DNA of 64,000 bases from DASSFG01 sp035547915 (GTDB lineage Bacteria > Planctomycetota > Planctomycetia > Pirellulales > JAICIG01). Numbering within the stretch: position 1 is the first letter of the stretch; the number at the start of each line of letters is the position of its first letter. The position numbers and the translations under genes were made by a program. Under the pieces are notes generated by a model. The model had not been told where the DNA came from. It saw nothing but the letters and a program-made list of their open reading frames with translations, and did not search any database. Below are positions 1 to 10,643 of this stretch, one piece after another. The stretch spans positions 34,408 through 98,407 of the forward strand of contig DASZTS010000035.1 in assembly GCA_035547915.1 (NCBI GenBank), read 5' to 3'.

Positions 1-34
1 TTACAGCTCGATCCGGTTTTGTCGGTTGCCGTTA
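1..34 (-). repeat. Partial copy of intergenic repeat RA, cut by the window edge
   Basis: The reverse complement begins AACGGCAACCGACAAAACCG and matches the 5' end of the RA repeats at 50.8, 58.2 and 60.2 kb. The rest lies outside the window. The recQ stop codon (TTA on the plus strand at 32-34) sits inside the repeat's first bases, as at other RA copies. Confidence 0.7.
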
Positions 35-2758
35 GATTTGCGTCGGCGAATCAGCCGCAAGCGAGCGGCATTTGAGGTAGAGCTGCACCTCCTCGTAGCG
101 CAGGCCGGGCAGCTTTGCCAACAGGGGGCGGATGCGAGGTGGCTCGGCCGGACCGATGACGGCGGCCAGCATCTCGATCGCCGCGCCGGAGAGCATCCAG
201 CGCATGTCCACCGCCAAGCCGGCCTCGGCCGCGCGGAGCACATGATCGAGCACGACATCGCGCTCGCAACCGCGGATCTCCATGCACTCTTCGGCGGTGA
301 ACCCGCGATCGAGTAATCGCCAAGTCCAATAATGCGGCGGCCGCACGCCGTCGGCTCGCTCGTTGGGATGCGCGGACCCGGCGACCGCTCGGGCAGGGCT
401 CGCCACATCCGCCATGGCCGCGTTCGTGCGTGGCGAGACGTGTTCGACTTCGCCAGCGGTGGCCGCGGATCGTTCGGCGCGTGTTCTCGGCAACGGAAAT
501 CGTCGGGCAAGCGTCGGCGAAAGCGAAGGCGCCCGGTCGAGCCGGGCCTGGCTCGTCATCACGCTCGTGCCGAAATCGGTCAGCCGCAACGTGGGCCGCA
601 ACGGGTTGTCGCCCCCCTGCTCCAGACAGCCGACCATCAACAACGCTTCGATCAACTCCCCCACCTCGTCCTGCTTGAAATGGCCGAGCAATCCATAGGT
701 CGAGAGACGTTGCAAGCCAAATTTCTGCATCTTGGCGCTGGTCGAGCCGCACAGCATCTGGGCGACAATCTGTTTACCGAAGCGTCCGCGCGTCCGCGCC
801 ACTCCGCTGAGGATCTTTCGAAACGCATCGAGCAACTCGTCGCTGAAGGGCGCGGCTTCGGCGGTCGCACCAATGGGCACGTGTTCTTCCGCCGCCGGCC
901 GGCTGTCGCGCGAGAATGTAGTCTCCGACTCTTCTGGCCGATCCGTCTCGTGCGAGGTGGCCTGCGCCAATTCGGCATTCGCATCGTATGGCGTGCTTCG
1001 CTGCCGCCCGAGTCCGCGGCGCTGGCAGTTGTCGCAGCGTCCGCAAGGCTCGGCGTTTTCCTGACCGAAGTACGCCAATATCTCGCGTTCGCGGCAGCGC
1101 GAGGTTTCGGCGAAGGCGATCATGCGGTTGAGTTTCTCGTACTCGGCCTCTTTGCGCTCTTCCAGCGTCTTGAAGTCGAGTTGAAGCTCGCGAAACGGTC
1201 TGTTGACCTCGAACATGCGGATCGCGCGGCCGCGGAAGGGCGGGACGTAGTCGAACGCCTTGAGATTGCGCAGCTCACGCAACGCGCGGCTCAGACCGGC
1301 CGGGTCGGTATCCACGGCGGCCTGTAATTCGCGGGGCGGTATGTCGACCCATTCGTGCCGCACCGAGCCCACGAATCGTTCGATGGCCTGTAGCAGGCGA
1401 CGCTGCGCCTTGGCCTGCCGAGGCAAGAGGTCGACGAGCGTCGGCAGGTCGCTGTCGAGCTTGACGCGGGCCAGGTTCTCGCGACTCTCCAGCCGTTCGA
1501 GCACGCCGGCCTGCTCAAGCATTTGCTCACATGCCCCGACCCCTTCGGCACTGACCTGCAATCCCAGCGCGTCCTTGATCTCTTGCTGCGTCAGTTCGAT
1601 CACCTCCCGATCGATGCGGCGCAGATAGTCGTAGACCTTCTCGACCACCTCGCGGGCCGGGTAGGCACTCTCGATGAAAAACTCCTGGATGCGGCGGTCG
1701 CCGTAACTGTAGAGCAGCAGGCAGCGCGACGGCAGGCCATCGCGCCCGGCGCGGCCCGCCTCCTGATAGTAGCCTTCCAGCGTGCCGGGCAAGTTGTAGT
1801 GCACCACGAACCGCACGTCGGGCTTGTCGATGCCCATGCCGAAGGCCGTCGTCGCCACGACAATTTCGCTCCGGCCCTGCATGAATTCATCCTGGGCGGC
1901 GCGACGCTCGTCCGGTGCCATGCCCGCGTGATACACCACCGCCGACCGGCGCGAGGTCTGTTGGATGCTGGCGGCGACCTCCTCGCACCGCTTGCGAGAA
2001 GAAGTATAGACGATGCCCGAACCGGGAGACTGGCCGAGAAAGTCGGTCAGGATACGGTCCTTGCGTCCCTTGCCATAAGGAAGTTGGACCTCGTAACGCA
2101 GGTTGGGACGCACGAAACCCGTGACGAAGATACGTGGCTCGCGGAGCTTGAGCTGCGCGACGATGTCTTGCCGCACGGCATCGGTGGCCGTGGCCGTGAG
2201 CGCGATCGTGGGCGGCATGCCGAGAAGGGCCCGGTAGCGGCCGAGCCGGGCGTAATCGGGGCGGAAATCGTGGCCCCATTGGCTGATGCAGTGTGCCTCG
2301 TCGACGGCCAGCAAATTGAGCCTGGCCGCGCGGACCGCCTCCAGGAAACGCGGGCTGCGGAACCGCTCGGGCACGACGTACACGAGCGGATACTCCCCGG
2401 CCGCCATCGCCTGCAAGCGGGCATGCTGTTCGGCCGGCTCGAGGGTGCTGTTGATGAACGTGGCGCCGAGTCCGCGTGCCTGGAGCTGATCGACCTGGTC
2501 CTTCATCAGGGCGATCAGGGGAGACACGACCAACGTCACCCCGGGCTGTGCCAACGCCGGCAGTTGATAACAGAGACTCTTGCCGCCGCCGGTGGGCATG
2601 ACGCACAGACAGTCTTGCCCGGCGAGCACCGTCTCAATCACTTCGCGCTGACCGGGCCGAAAACTACTGAGGCCGAAACGCGGCAGCAGTGAATCGGGCG
2701 ACGTGGCGGCGTCAGGCATGGGGTGTTGTGCGGACTCTGGAATCTGCATCAGCCCCAT
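32..2758 (-). CDS. recQ: ATP-dependent DNA helicase RecQ
   Basis: This 908-residue protein is a 3'-5' superfamily 2 DNA helicase acting in recombination and replication-fork repair. Walker A (MPTGGGKS) lies near residues 54-61 and the DEAH box at 153-156. A motif VI-like QEAGRAGRDG is near 332-341. The RecQ zinc-binding cysteines are around 555, 572, 575 and 578 (CGRCDNC). An RQC winged-helix region follows at about 640-720. The last 70 residues look like the helix-turn-helix domain found at the end of many RecQ proteins, instead of a clear HRDC domain. I chose the ATG at 2758; a TTG 12 nt upstream is also in frame. The segment between about 585 and 640 and that after 720 is low in conservation and probably linker. 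The gene ends inside an RA repeat. Confidence 0.96.
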   Translation of the reverse strand: MGLMQIPESAQHPMPDAATSPDSLLPRFGLSSFRPGQREVIETVLAGQDCLCVMPTGGGKSLCYQLPALAQPGVTLVVSPLIALMKDQVDQLQARGLGATFINSTLEPAEQHARLQAMAAGEYPLVYVVPERFRSPRFLEAVRAARLNLLAVDEAHCISQWGHDFRPDYARLGRYRALLGMPPTIALTATATDAVRQDIVAQLKLREPRIFVTGFVRPNLRYEVQLPYGKGRKDRILTDFLGQSPGSGIVYTSSRKRCEEVAASIQQTSRRSAVVYHAGMAPDERRAAQDEFMQGRSEIVVATTAFGMGIDKPDVRFVVHYNLPGTLEGYYQEAGRAGRDGLPSRCLLLYSYGDRRIQEFFIESAYPAREVVEKVYDYLRRIDREVIELTQQEIKDALGLQVSAEGVGACEQMLEQAGVLERLESRENLARVKLDSDLPTLVDLLPRQAKAQRRLLQAIERFVGSVRHEWVDIPPRELQAAVDTDPAGLSRALRELRNLKAFDYVPPFRGRAIRMFEVNRPFRELQLDFKTLEERKEAEYEKLNRMIAFAETSRCREREILAYFGQENAEPCGRCDNCQRRGLGRQRSTPYDANAELAQATSHETDRPEESETTFSRDSRPAAEEHVPIGATAEAAPFSDELLDAFRKILSGVARTRGRFGKQIVAQMLCGSTSAKMQKFGLQRLSTYGLLGHFKQDEVGELIEALLMVGCLEQGGDNPLRPTLRLTDFGTSVMTSQARLDRAPSLSPTLARRFPLPRTRAERSAATAGEVEHVSPRTNAAMADVASPARAVAGSAHPNERADGVRPPHYWTWRLLDRGFTAEECMEIRGCERDVVLDHVLRAAEAGLAVDMRWMLSGAAIEMLAAVIGPAEPPRIRPLLAKLPGLRYEEVQLYLKCRSLAADSPTQI

Positions 2759-2885
2759 TGTAGAGCCCAAACCCGACGACTTGGAGTACGCTCGGTGTTG
2801 CCGAAGATCGACCGCCGGGCGGCCTTGACGGATGTTCGCGTGGAACGGCCATCGTAAGGACGAACACGGCGCTCATCCCGGCCAC

Positions 2886-3572
2886 TTATGTGCCGGCCGA
2901 CGCTCCGAATAGAGCCGTGAGGCAGATACTCGACCAGGTCTCGAAGCGGGTCATGTCGTCCAGCAGCTCCGCGACCGGTCGGAACCCACAGGCGATGAGC
3001 TGGTCTTCGCGCGGCTGAATGGCGGGACGACCTACGTCGAACAGATGCACGATGCCAAGGTGCACGCGGCCGACCTCCGATTCGTCGTCGTTGATCAGGC
3101 CGACGCAGTGTTCGCAGAAGGGCGTGTCGATGATGACTTCCTCGGCCAGCTCGCGCCGCATACCCGTGCGATAAAGATCGTCATCGCCACCCGTGGCGTC
3201 CTCCGACGAAATGTGCCCGCCGATGCCGATGCTCCGCTTGCGGTGCAGGCGTCCCTCTCCCTGGCCCGTGCCGCGCGTGTACTCGAACAGGCTCTCGACG
3301 CCGTCAGCCGAAACGTGGCGAAAGATGCAATACGGGATGAGCTGCTTGAAACCGGGGTCCTGTTCCATCTCGCCGCGCGGGCGAAAACTGATATGCTCGG
3401 GCTTGAGCAACTCGGCCAGGTAACGCTCCGCCTCGGACGCGGGACAGAAACCCTGGAAATGTCCCAGACGGTGAAAGACGGCGGTAGGCACCACCAGGAT
3501 CTGCTCAGCGGCCGTGTCCACGGCCTTGGGTGCGGGGGGCGGAACGTCCGATTTGGGAGCTTCGACGGCCAT
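2886..3572 (-). CDS. NUDIX-like phosphoesterase
   Basis: The 228-residue protein contains a NUDIX-box-like stretch, GGHISSEDATGGDDDLY, followed by RRELAEEV, in which the REx2EE core that binds metal in NUDIX hydrolases is visible. Planctomycete relatives are usually annotated as phosphoesterases, and the substrate cannot be read from the sequence. The start is the ATG at 3572 (MAVEAPKSD). An in-frame TTG at 3614 would add 14 residues without family character. There is no signal peptide or membrane segment, so it is likely cytoplasmic. It lies between recQ and queA on the same strand, with more than 100 bp on each side, so it is probably transcribed on its own. Confidence 0.75.
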   Translation of the reverse strand: MAVEAPKSDVPPPAPKAVDTAAEQILVVPTAVFHRLGHFQGFCPASEAERYLAELLKPEHISFRPRGEMEQDPGFKQLIPYCIFRHVSADGVESLFEYTRGTGQGEGRLHRKRSIGIGGHISSEDATGGDDDLYRTGMRRELAEEVIIDTPFCEHCVGLINDDESEVGRVHLGIVHLFDVGRPAIQPREDQLIACGFRPVAELLDDMTRFETWSSICLTALFGASAGT

Positions 3573-3711
3573 GTACCACTCTCGATGTCGGTTAGGACTG
3601 CCAGGCGAAAACAAAGCAGCATCGTAGCGAAATTGCGGCCGATCGTCGTCCCCCCCGGAAATGGTTGCGCGATCGGAACATCTTCGCCACGATGAATTCC
3701 CATATTCGAAG

Positions 3712-4785
3712 TCAGAGGATCAGCATCGCGTCGCCATAGCTGTAGAAGCGATAGCGCTCGCGAATCGCTTCGTCGTAGGCCCGCGAGATCAACTCATCGC
3801 CGCCGAAGGTCCGCACCAGTACCAGCAGCGAGCTGCGCGGTAGATGGAAATTGGTCATCAATGCCTCGACGGCCCGGAAACGGTAGGGCGGCCGGATGAA
3901 GAGGTCGGTCTCGCCCGACCATGGAACGAGGGTGCCCGAGCAGGCGGCCGTTTCCAGAATGCGGACACTGGTGGTGCCTACGGCCACGATCCGGCCACCT
4001 TCGGCGCGGCAACGTTCGATGCGGGCGACGGCCGTCTCCGTCAATTCGCCGCGTTCGCAGTGCATGCGATGATCGGCCAGTGTCGCTGTGGCGATCGGTC
4101 GAAACGTGCCGATTCCGACGTGCAACGTCACGCGCACGGGCGTGACCCCGGCGTCGACCAGCCTGACCAGCAATTCGTCGGTGAAATGCAGACCGGCGGT
4201 GGGCGCCGCGGCCGAGCCGGGTTGACGCGCATAGACGGTCTGATAGCGCCCGCGATCCTCGTCGACCATCTCGCCGCCGCGGATGTAATGCGGCAGCGGC
4301 ACGCGACCGACCCTTTCGAGCAGAGAATACACGTCGTCGGGCGATTCCGGCCGGGCCACCCAGACACCGCCGGTTTGCTTTTCGAGCATTTGCAACCGGA
4401 TATCTTCCTCGCCCAATCGATTGGTGAGCGTTACCGTCTCGCCCGGTTGCAGCTTGCCGCGGGTCTTGGCCAACAGCCGCCAACGACCGTCGGCATCGGC
4501 CGACAGAAAGAGCCCCTCCCATGCGCCGCCAGTGAGCGTGCGGCGACCCAACAAACGGGCCGGCACCACGCGGCTGTCGTTCACGACCAGGCAATCGTGC
4601 GGCCGCAACAGATCGGGTAGGTCGCGCACGTGCCGATGCTGGATCGAGCCCTCTGCTCGATTGACGACCATCAGCCGCGCGTCGCTGCGCTTGGGCAACG
4701 GATACTGAGCGATCAACTGACGAGGCAGCGCGTAGTCGTAGTCGTCGGTGTTTTGGAGAGTGGGATCGGGATCGTGGCTGGTCAT
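3712..4785 (-). CDS. queA: tRNA preQ1(34) S-adenosylmethionine ribosyltransferase-isomerase QueA
   Basis: QueA transfers and isomerises the ribosyl group of S-adenosylmethionine onto preQ1 at the wobble position of tRNA, giving epoxyqueuosine. The 357-residue protein shows the family N-terminus (DYALPRQLIAQYP, then RSDARLMV). It also shows AAPTAGLHFT in the middle and the C-terminal MTNFHLPRSSLLVLV signature. The length fits the family. I chose the ATG at 4785; a TTG at 4794 is possible. The upstream cysteine desulfurase stops at 4797 on the same strand, 11 bp away, so the two are very likely cotranscribed. Confidence 0.96.
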   Translation of the reverse strand: MTSHDPDPTLQNTDDYDYALPRQLIAQYPLPKRSDARLMVVNRAEGSIQHRHVRDLPDLLRPHDCLVVNDSRVVPARLLGRRTLTGGAWEGLFLSADADGRWRLLAKTRGKLQPGETVTLTNRLGEEDIRLQMLEKQTGGVWVARPESPDDVYSLLERVGRVPLPHYIRGGEMVDEDRGRYQTVYARQPGSAAAPTAGLHFTDELLVRLVDAGVTPVRVTLHVGIGTFRPIATATLADHRMHCERGELTETAVARIERCRAEGGRIVAVGTTSVRILETAACSGTLVPWSGETDLFIRPPYRFRAVEALMTNFHLPRSSLLVLVRTFGGDELISRAYDEAIRERYRFYSYGDAMLIL

Positions 4786-4796
4786 CGTCGACAAAC

Positions 4797-5984
4797 CTAC
4801 GCCATGCTGCTGAGTTTGCGTAGGCGGACAACGGCCTCGGCGACCGCGGCGACGGCGAAATCGACCTCTTCGACCGTGTTAAACCGACCGAGGCCGAATC
4901 GCAAGCTCGACCGCGTCAGATCGTCGCTCAGTCCCAGTGCTCGCAAAACATGGCTGGGCTCGGGCTCGGCAGAGGTACAGGCGCTGCCGGAGCTGACCGC
5001 CACGTCTTTCATGCTCATCATCAATGCCTCGCCGTCGACGTAGGCGAAGCTGACATTCAAGTTGCCGGGCAATCGCCAATCGCCGCGCGAGACCTCCGGC
5101 CCGTTCAACGAGACCCCGTCGAGGTGTTTTGATAGATCCGCGAAGAGTTTGTCGCGCAAAGCAGTCAGGCGTGGCATTTCGGCGGGCATTTCCGCGAGGC
5201 AAAGCTCCAGAGCACGGGCGAAGCCGATGATGCCAGGTACGTTGAGCGTGCCACTGCGCAGCCGATGCTCCTGCCCTCCCCCGTCGATCTGCGATTGTAG
5301 GCGGACGGGCGGCGATCGCCGCCGGACATACAAGGCACCGACGCCTTTTGGGCCGTAGATCTTGTGGGCCGAAAAGCTCATCAGATCGATGTTCAACCGG
5401 TCGACGTCGACCGGTATTTTTCCGACCGCCTGTGTCGCATCGCAGTGCAGCAACACTCCACGTTCACGGCAGATGGCTCCGATCTCGGCCAGCGGCTGGA
5501 TCGCGCCGATTTCGTTGTTGGCCAGCATGACCGATACGAGCATCGTGTCGTCGCGCAGGGCGCGGGCCACCTGCTCCGGCTCGATCAACCCCGCGTTCGG
5601 CTCCCCAGCGGGTGCAACGTTCAGTAGCGTGACTTCGAATCCCTGCCGAGCGAGCTTTTCGAGCGGGTCGAGCACGGCCTTGTGCTCGGTGGTCACGCTC
5701 AGGAGATGGTTTCCGCGGCGTTTCGGCCGCTCGGCCAACCCCCGCAGCGCCAGGTTGTTGCTCTCCGTCGCACCGCTGGTGAAGACGATCTCGCGCGCCT
5801 GCGCCCCGATGGCGCTGGCGATCGTCTCGCGGGCCGCATCGACGGCATCGCGCGCCTCCCAACCGAACACATGGCTCACGCTGCCGGCGTTGCCGAACCG
5901 TTCGGTGAAGTAGGGCAACATGGCTTCCACGACGCGCGGATCGACGCGTGTCGTAGCATGATTGTCCATGTAGACGGGTGGCAT
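4797..5984 (-). CDS. Cysteine desulfurase, NifS/IscS family
   Basis: This PLP enzyme removes sulfur from cysteine to form an enzyme persulfide that feeds Fe-S cluster or tRNA thiolation pathways. The 395-residue protein opens with the family signature (MPPVYMDNHATTRVDPRVVE). The PLP lysine is K208 in SAHKIYGPKG. The persulfide cysteine is C336 in SSGSACTSAE, the class I loop. The start at 5984 matches homologue starts; a GTG at 6056 is in frame but gives an atypical N-terminus. It is the first gene of a probable two-gene unit with queA, which may be a tRNA-modification link. There is no IscU, IscR or Suf gene nearby, so its sulfur acceptor is not shown by context. Confidence 0.94.
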   Translation of the reverse strand: MPPVYMDNHATTRVDPRVVEAMLPYFTERFGNAGSVSHVFGWEARDAVDAARETIASAIGAQAREIVFTSGATESNNLALRGLAERPKRRGNHLLSVTTEHKAVLDPLEKLARQGFEVTLLNVAPAGEPNAGLIEPEQVARALRDDTMLVSVMLANNEIGAIQPLAEIGAICRERGVLLHCDATQAVGKIPVDVDRLNIDLMSFSAHKIYGPKGVGALYVRRRSPPVRLQSQIDGGGQEHRLRSGTLNVPGIIGFARALELCLAEMPAEMPRLTALRDKLFADLSKHLDGVSLNGPEVSRGDWRLPGNLNVSFAYVDGEALMMSMKDVAVSSGSACTSAEPEPSHVLRALGLSDDLTRSSLRFGLGRFNTVEEVDFAVAAVAEAVVRLRKLSSMA

Positions 5985-6178
5985 GCGTAACCCGATATCG
6001 ATTCGACAAAATGAGCCGCCGAGCAATCCATTATACGCGGCGACGGGAGAGCACACGCCGCGGCATGGTCGTATCGGCTCCGGAGCCGCAGTGCTCTTGC
6101 ACTCGATCGCGGTTCGAGCCCAAAATCAGCGTGCCTGTGCGTCGCGATTTGCCTTCTTTCCCAGGCCCCGTTTTCGTT

Positions 6179-6643
6179 ATGGCTACCGCAAAGATCGACA
6201 TCGTCGGACCGGAAGAGATTCCGCTCATCACCGAGCTCTATTGCCAGATCTACCGACCCGCGAAGGAAGCGCCCTTCTTCCACCGTCGATTCCTGGGCCG
6301 CTACAACGGTCTGCGGCTCGTCGCGTCGCTCGACGACCGGCCGATCGGCTTCTTTCTCGGCTTCGAGCTGAAGCCGAGCGTCTTTTTCTCCTGGCTGTTC
6401 GGCGTGCTCCCGGAATTCCGCCGCAAAGGAATCGCTTCACAGTTGATGGACGCGGCCCACGCCTGGGTGGCCGAACACGGTTACGCCTCGATCCGCTTCG
6501 AGTGCCAGAACGAGCACCGCCCGATGCTGCACCTCGCCATCGCCCGCGGCTACGACGTCGCCGGCATTCGCTGGGACCCCGACCTCGGCCGCAACCTCGT
6601 GATCTTCGAGAAGGAACTCGCCCCGATCGACAACGAGGAGTGA
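6179..6643 (+). CDS. GNAT family N-acetyltransferase
   Basis: This 154-residue single-domain acetyltransferase shows the acetyl-CoA-binding motif A, GVLPEFRRKGIASQLMDAA, around residues 78-96, with the expected R/Q-x-x-G-x-A pyrophosphate loop. The C-terminal strand and helix read FECQNEHRPMLHLAIARGYD, typical of GNAT motif B. I chose the ATG at 6179 (MATAKIDIVG), because longer in-frame starts run back into the divergent cysteine desulfurase promoter region. The substrate is unknown. It is transcribed divergently from the cysteine desulfurase, and the roughly 195 bp between the two starts must hold both promoters. Confidence 0.88.
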   Translation: MATAKIDIVGPEEIPLITELYCQIYRPAKEAPFFHRRFLGRYNGLRLVASLDDRPIGFFLGFELKPSVFFSWLFGVLPEFRRKGIASQLMDAAHAWVAEHGYASIRFECQNEHRPMLHLAIARGYDVAGIRWDPDLGRNLVIFEKELAPIDNEE

Positions 6644-6859
6644 CCTGCCCCTCGGACGGAGTTTCGCCGGAGTCTTGCCTTCCGAGTCATGGAAATCTGC
6701 CACCGGTGACAAATTTGGCCCGCCGTGGCCGTTCAGCCCGTCGGCTCTTGCCCGACCCGTCGTTTCCGATGAACACCGTCAGTGGTGCAAATTTGATCGT
6801 CCCGCTGTCCCGAACGGCTTTGAAATTCCGGAGGCGAAATGTTCGCAGTTGGCCTGCCT

Positions 6860-8634
6860 TCATCGAAGCAGCCCTCGCTCTGCGTCGCGAAAGGCATTCT
6901 GCGTTGCAACTTTCACCGGGTCTGGAACGGCTGGAAACGACCCCAACACGTGAACAAACTCTTCTTCACGAAGGCCGTAGAGGTGAGCGAACGCCGCGTC
7001 CAGTTCGGCGCATAGCTTTATTCGTTCGTCAATTCGCCACTTGTGTACCCCGTTGCCTTGCGAACCTTCGAACCGCAGGCTTCGGCGAGGGGCCGCATAT
7101 CGTCCGCCGTGCACGAGAGCTTTAGGACGCGTTCGCTGATCCAGTGTTCGAGGGTTTCTCGTTTGGACCACGGGCACTTATTCGCATATTCATCGGGGGG
7201 AAGGGCGGGCAATTGCTCGACGATGAAGAAATTCAGGTGAACGCTGCCAACCTTTTGTCGAGCTACGTAATCCAGAACGAGCGAGTTGAGGTTTGCCAAC
7301 AAACAGCACTCGCGGCGCGGCTCGATATCGCTGCCGAGGAAGACAATGGGGGCCGAGTTGACCACAGCCACACGTGGCAAAAACGATGCGATCATCGTTC
7401 GCTCATTGGTTGCGCTCGTCACGTCCTTGTAAGCCAACAGCCAGTCTCGTTTATGGCCTTCCAGCGCAACGTTCATAGCCGCTTCATCCACCCACCACCG
7501 TGGCGTAGCACAAAACTCAGGGTTTTGATGCTGCACTAAGCTCGTGTGAGCCTTTTGCCCCTGACGGACCCAATTGGCCTCGTCTATCAAGACGCTGGCA
7601 GCGCGATGGTCGAAGGCTTGCACCATCTTGGCCTCGTAGAGCGGCAACGCGCGTTTCTTTTGCTTCTTGTAGACGTTTCCGTCCAGGCGATAGCCCCTCT
7701 TCTCCCAGAACTTCGCCGGCTGAAAATGCTCGGCGTCGTTAGTCTGGTCGAACATTCGGATAAATCTAATTCCCCAGGGGTTGCCACCCTGCTTACGGTT
7801 CTCGTCGACCAGGATGGGGATCCGTTTGTAGATCGATTTCGTCAAATCAGCATCGCGTCGCGTGCGGAAAATCGGGCATGTTTGGGTGTTCGGATTCAAC
7901 AACGCCATGTCGGCGGCGCTCAGCGGGATATGCCGTTGCTTCTGAACCGCGGCGGTATCCTCGATGCTGTGGGCAAAGAACACGAAGTCGGCTTGTTCCG
8001 TCTGTCTAGCTTCGCCGCCGAAGACAATCGCCGAAAATTTAAAGCGCCCGTCGACGTCGGCGAATACTTTTTTGCGATTCTCGAAATCGTACAGGGAGAC
8101 GAGCCGCTTACCGGCCGTTAGGGAACCGAAGAAATCTTTGGTCGTATCGTCCGTGGCAATGCCCGATGGGACAAGCAGACCGACGAGGCCGTCGGACGCC
8201 ACGAGCTTTGAGGCCAACTCGGCAAACAGCATATAGAGATTCACGTCTCCCCGTCCCGTCAGCGGGTATTCGCCCGAGCCGCGTGCATAGTCGAGTAGTC
8301 GCTGGGCCTGATCGCGGGCCGACAAGTACGACTTATGAAGCCCCGGATTATCGGTCGGCATCGCGGCAATGCGCAGCTTGCGCTGATTCGCGCTCACGGC
8401 CCCTGCCGTTTTCGGGTCCGTCAACGAAAAGAACTCCCGGTCCTGGACCTTCACCCGCTCCCAAGGCGGATTGCCAATGACACACGAGAAACCGCCGGCA
8501 CCATCCGTTCCGAAGATTCCCGGAAAGGCCGCCTGCCAATCCAGTGCCCGCTGTTCGACGCTGGCGTCGGACACCAGACTGTTGCCGCAAATGACGTGCT
8601 TCGAGAGATCGGCCAGCGTTTTTCCCCGCCGTGC
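6860..8634 (-). pseudogene. C-terminal half of a broken type IIG-like restriction-modification enzyme
   Basis: This is the continuation, in the same frame, of the gene half at 8635-10371, separated from it only by an amber codon at 8635-8637. It begins ARRGKTLADLSKHVICGNSL and carries the adenine methyltransferase motif IV, NPPW, about 55 residues in. The target-recognition region follows. The frame beginning at 8634 stops at 7018, but the adjacent frame continues with family-like C-terminal text (DERIKLCAELDAAFAHLYGL, then EEEFVHVLGSFP) down to a stop at 6860. So a one-base indel near 7065-7080 adds a second lesion. An open stretch from a GTG at 8574 to 7018 could be called as a separate gene of 518 residues, but it has no motif I of its own. 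Confidence 0.8.
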
Positions 8635-10371
8635 CTAGCGAATCCAAAGAGCGAGCTGTGTGATTTCGACCGCCTCTTGCGACAGGTCGACGCCATATAG
8701 GTTCTTATTCAGGATCAGATCGGGGATCGCGTCTTCTGTCCACGCAACTTTGTCGGCGCGCAGCCCGGCGCCCGCAAGGCCGTGGACGACGCCCTTGTAC
8801 TGGACGTCGAGCGCGTCATACGCACGAATTAAAAACGCGCCGGAGCCGCAGGCAGGATCGCAAACGGTCACTGTCTGCAGTTCATCGAGACAGGCTTGCC
8901 AATATTCGAGAAGCCGCTTGCCATTCTGTCTCGTGGGCGATTCCGGATCGACTTTGTACCTGCCTTGCAAGGCGGCGAAGCGCTCACGCACAATCGCGTC
9001 GACCGTGCGCTCAACGAGCAGGCCGGTGAACGCCGCCGGCGTGTAATAAATTCCGAATCGCTTACGCTGAGCGCTCTTGGGCATCTTCGACAGCGGCGAT
9101 CGCGTTTCGGCCGTCGTCTGTTCGTCGGTCGATGGCGGGGCTTCTCCGCCCGCCTTCAATGCAAACAGACCTCCGACGCGGAGCTTTTCGAGCTCGGTGA
9201 TCGATCGCTCAAATAGATGCCCAAGCACTTCGACATTGACTTCTTCCGAAAAATCATATTCGCCGAAATTCTTGAAACCGCGAATCCAAGGCTCGTCGTC
9301 AAGCTGCAGGTTGTCAATCTCCGCATCAGGCTTGAAGAGGTTGCCGTTGTAACCGTTGTCGATACCGACGTTGTTTCCGCCGCGGTCCACTTCGGCGAAC
9401 AGGCCCAGAAAGTTTTGCCAAAGTGGGTTTCGCGCCTGCGAAAATGCCGCGACTCTCTCCGAGGCCCGCTTCAGGCAGTTCTCCGCGAGCAAGTCGCGAT
9501 CCTCGCAGAACGCAATGAAAATGATCCGGTCGAGCAGTTTTTGGGCAATGCGGATAGCCGTGTCCAACGACTTTCCCATCTTAAGGTTCAGGTGTTCGAT
9601 GAGCCGCAGTCGCTGCAAGTGGTACGATTTGTACAGGTCCTCGCCGACTTCGTTTTGGCGGTTGGTCGTCCTTTTCAGCAACTCCAGGGCTCGCGGGGCC
9701 TGCCCGATTGCCGATTGCAGCAGGCCGCCTCGCTCGAACAGGCAGTAAAAATCGTCGAATCGCTCGCGATTCCGCAGCTCTTGAAGCGAAAACTCCTCGT
9801 ACGACAGCGTTCCTTTTGGATGATGGTAAAGTCGAATCGTCTTGAAGTTCGAGACGATACCCCAGGTGCACGTCGGCAGTGCATTGAGATAATCCCAACA
9901 TTGCTGAACGGCGGTCCGGCCGTTCGAGCGGTCACGGTCGAGATCGGTCAGCGCCCCCTTAAGTTCGACTATCGCCGCGGGCTCCGCAGAGCCTGGAAAA
10001 TCGCCGATCGCGGCATCGGCGATGCCAACGCCTGAGACGGTGAACTTGTGCTCAAGTTGCCACGCATCGGGGTTGGCGGTTTTGACGTGGTAGCCGAGTC
10101 CCTCACCAAAAAGCTGATCGAGGAATTGGGTGTCGATCGACGTTTCTTTGTATTGCGGCAGGTGGCCCTTCGTCTCCAAGTCGGCCCAACGTGTGGCGAT
10201 TTCATAGGCCCTGTCTCGCGCCGGAGTACGGAGGTGTAGGCTTGAGGCCGCCTCGCGCAAGAATCGCGGTATGAAGAGGGCACGCTGCCGGCGGATGCGC
10301 CGCTCTAGCTGTCGCTCTTGTTCGTCGAAGAGCCCAGGACCGTTGGGCTTACCGTTTTTCCGTCGTGCCAT
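8635..10371 (-). pseudogene. N-terminal half of a broken type IIG-like (Eco57I-type) restriction-modification enzyme
   Basis: The open frame encodes a nuclease-like N-terminus and the first half of an N6-adenine DNA methyltransferase. PAAIVELKG resembles the ExK part of a PD-(D/E)xK nuclease, a long helical linker follows, and SAM-binding motif I is seen as VCDPACGSGAFL. The frame ends at ALWIR followed by TAG, where relatives continue straight through this point towards motif IV. I chose the ATG at 10371 (MARRKNGKPNG); an in-frame start at 10539 gives 56 residues with no family character. With the second half the intact protein would be about 1170 residues. No separate specificity or restriction gene flanks it, which fits a single-chain type IIG enzyme that is now inactive or read through. 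Confidence 0.82.
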
Positions 10372-10643
10372 GAGTGGCGTGCGTCCGTCCAAGAACGTAC
10401 AAAAGTCGCGAACCGGGCGCACCGCTTGTCGGAAAACTTGGAGATCGGCCGACCCCATTGCGACCGCTCCGTCGATGCAATTCCGCCCAACGCGAGATTC
10501 AGACTCGACCGATTCTATCAGCCACCTGACGGCAATCAAACGGCGGGATGGGAGGCCGGAGATGCTGCAACATGGCCGAGCGAGAGGGACTGGTATGCGG
10601 CTCCAAACACGCCGTTCGGAGGATCACAGGGTGTGCCACCCAC

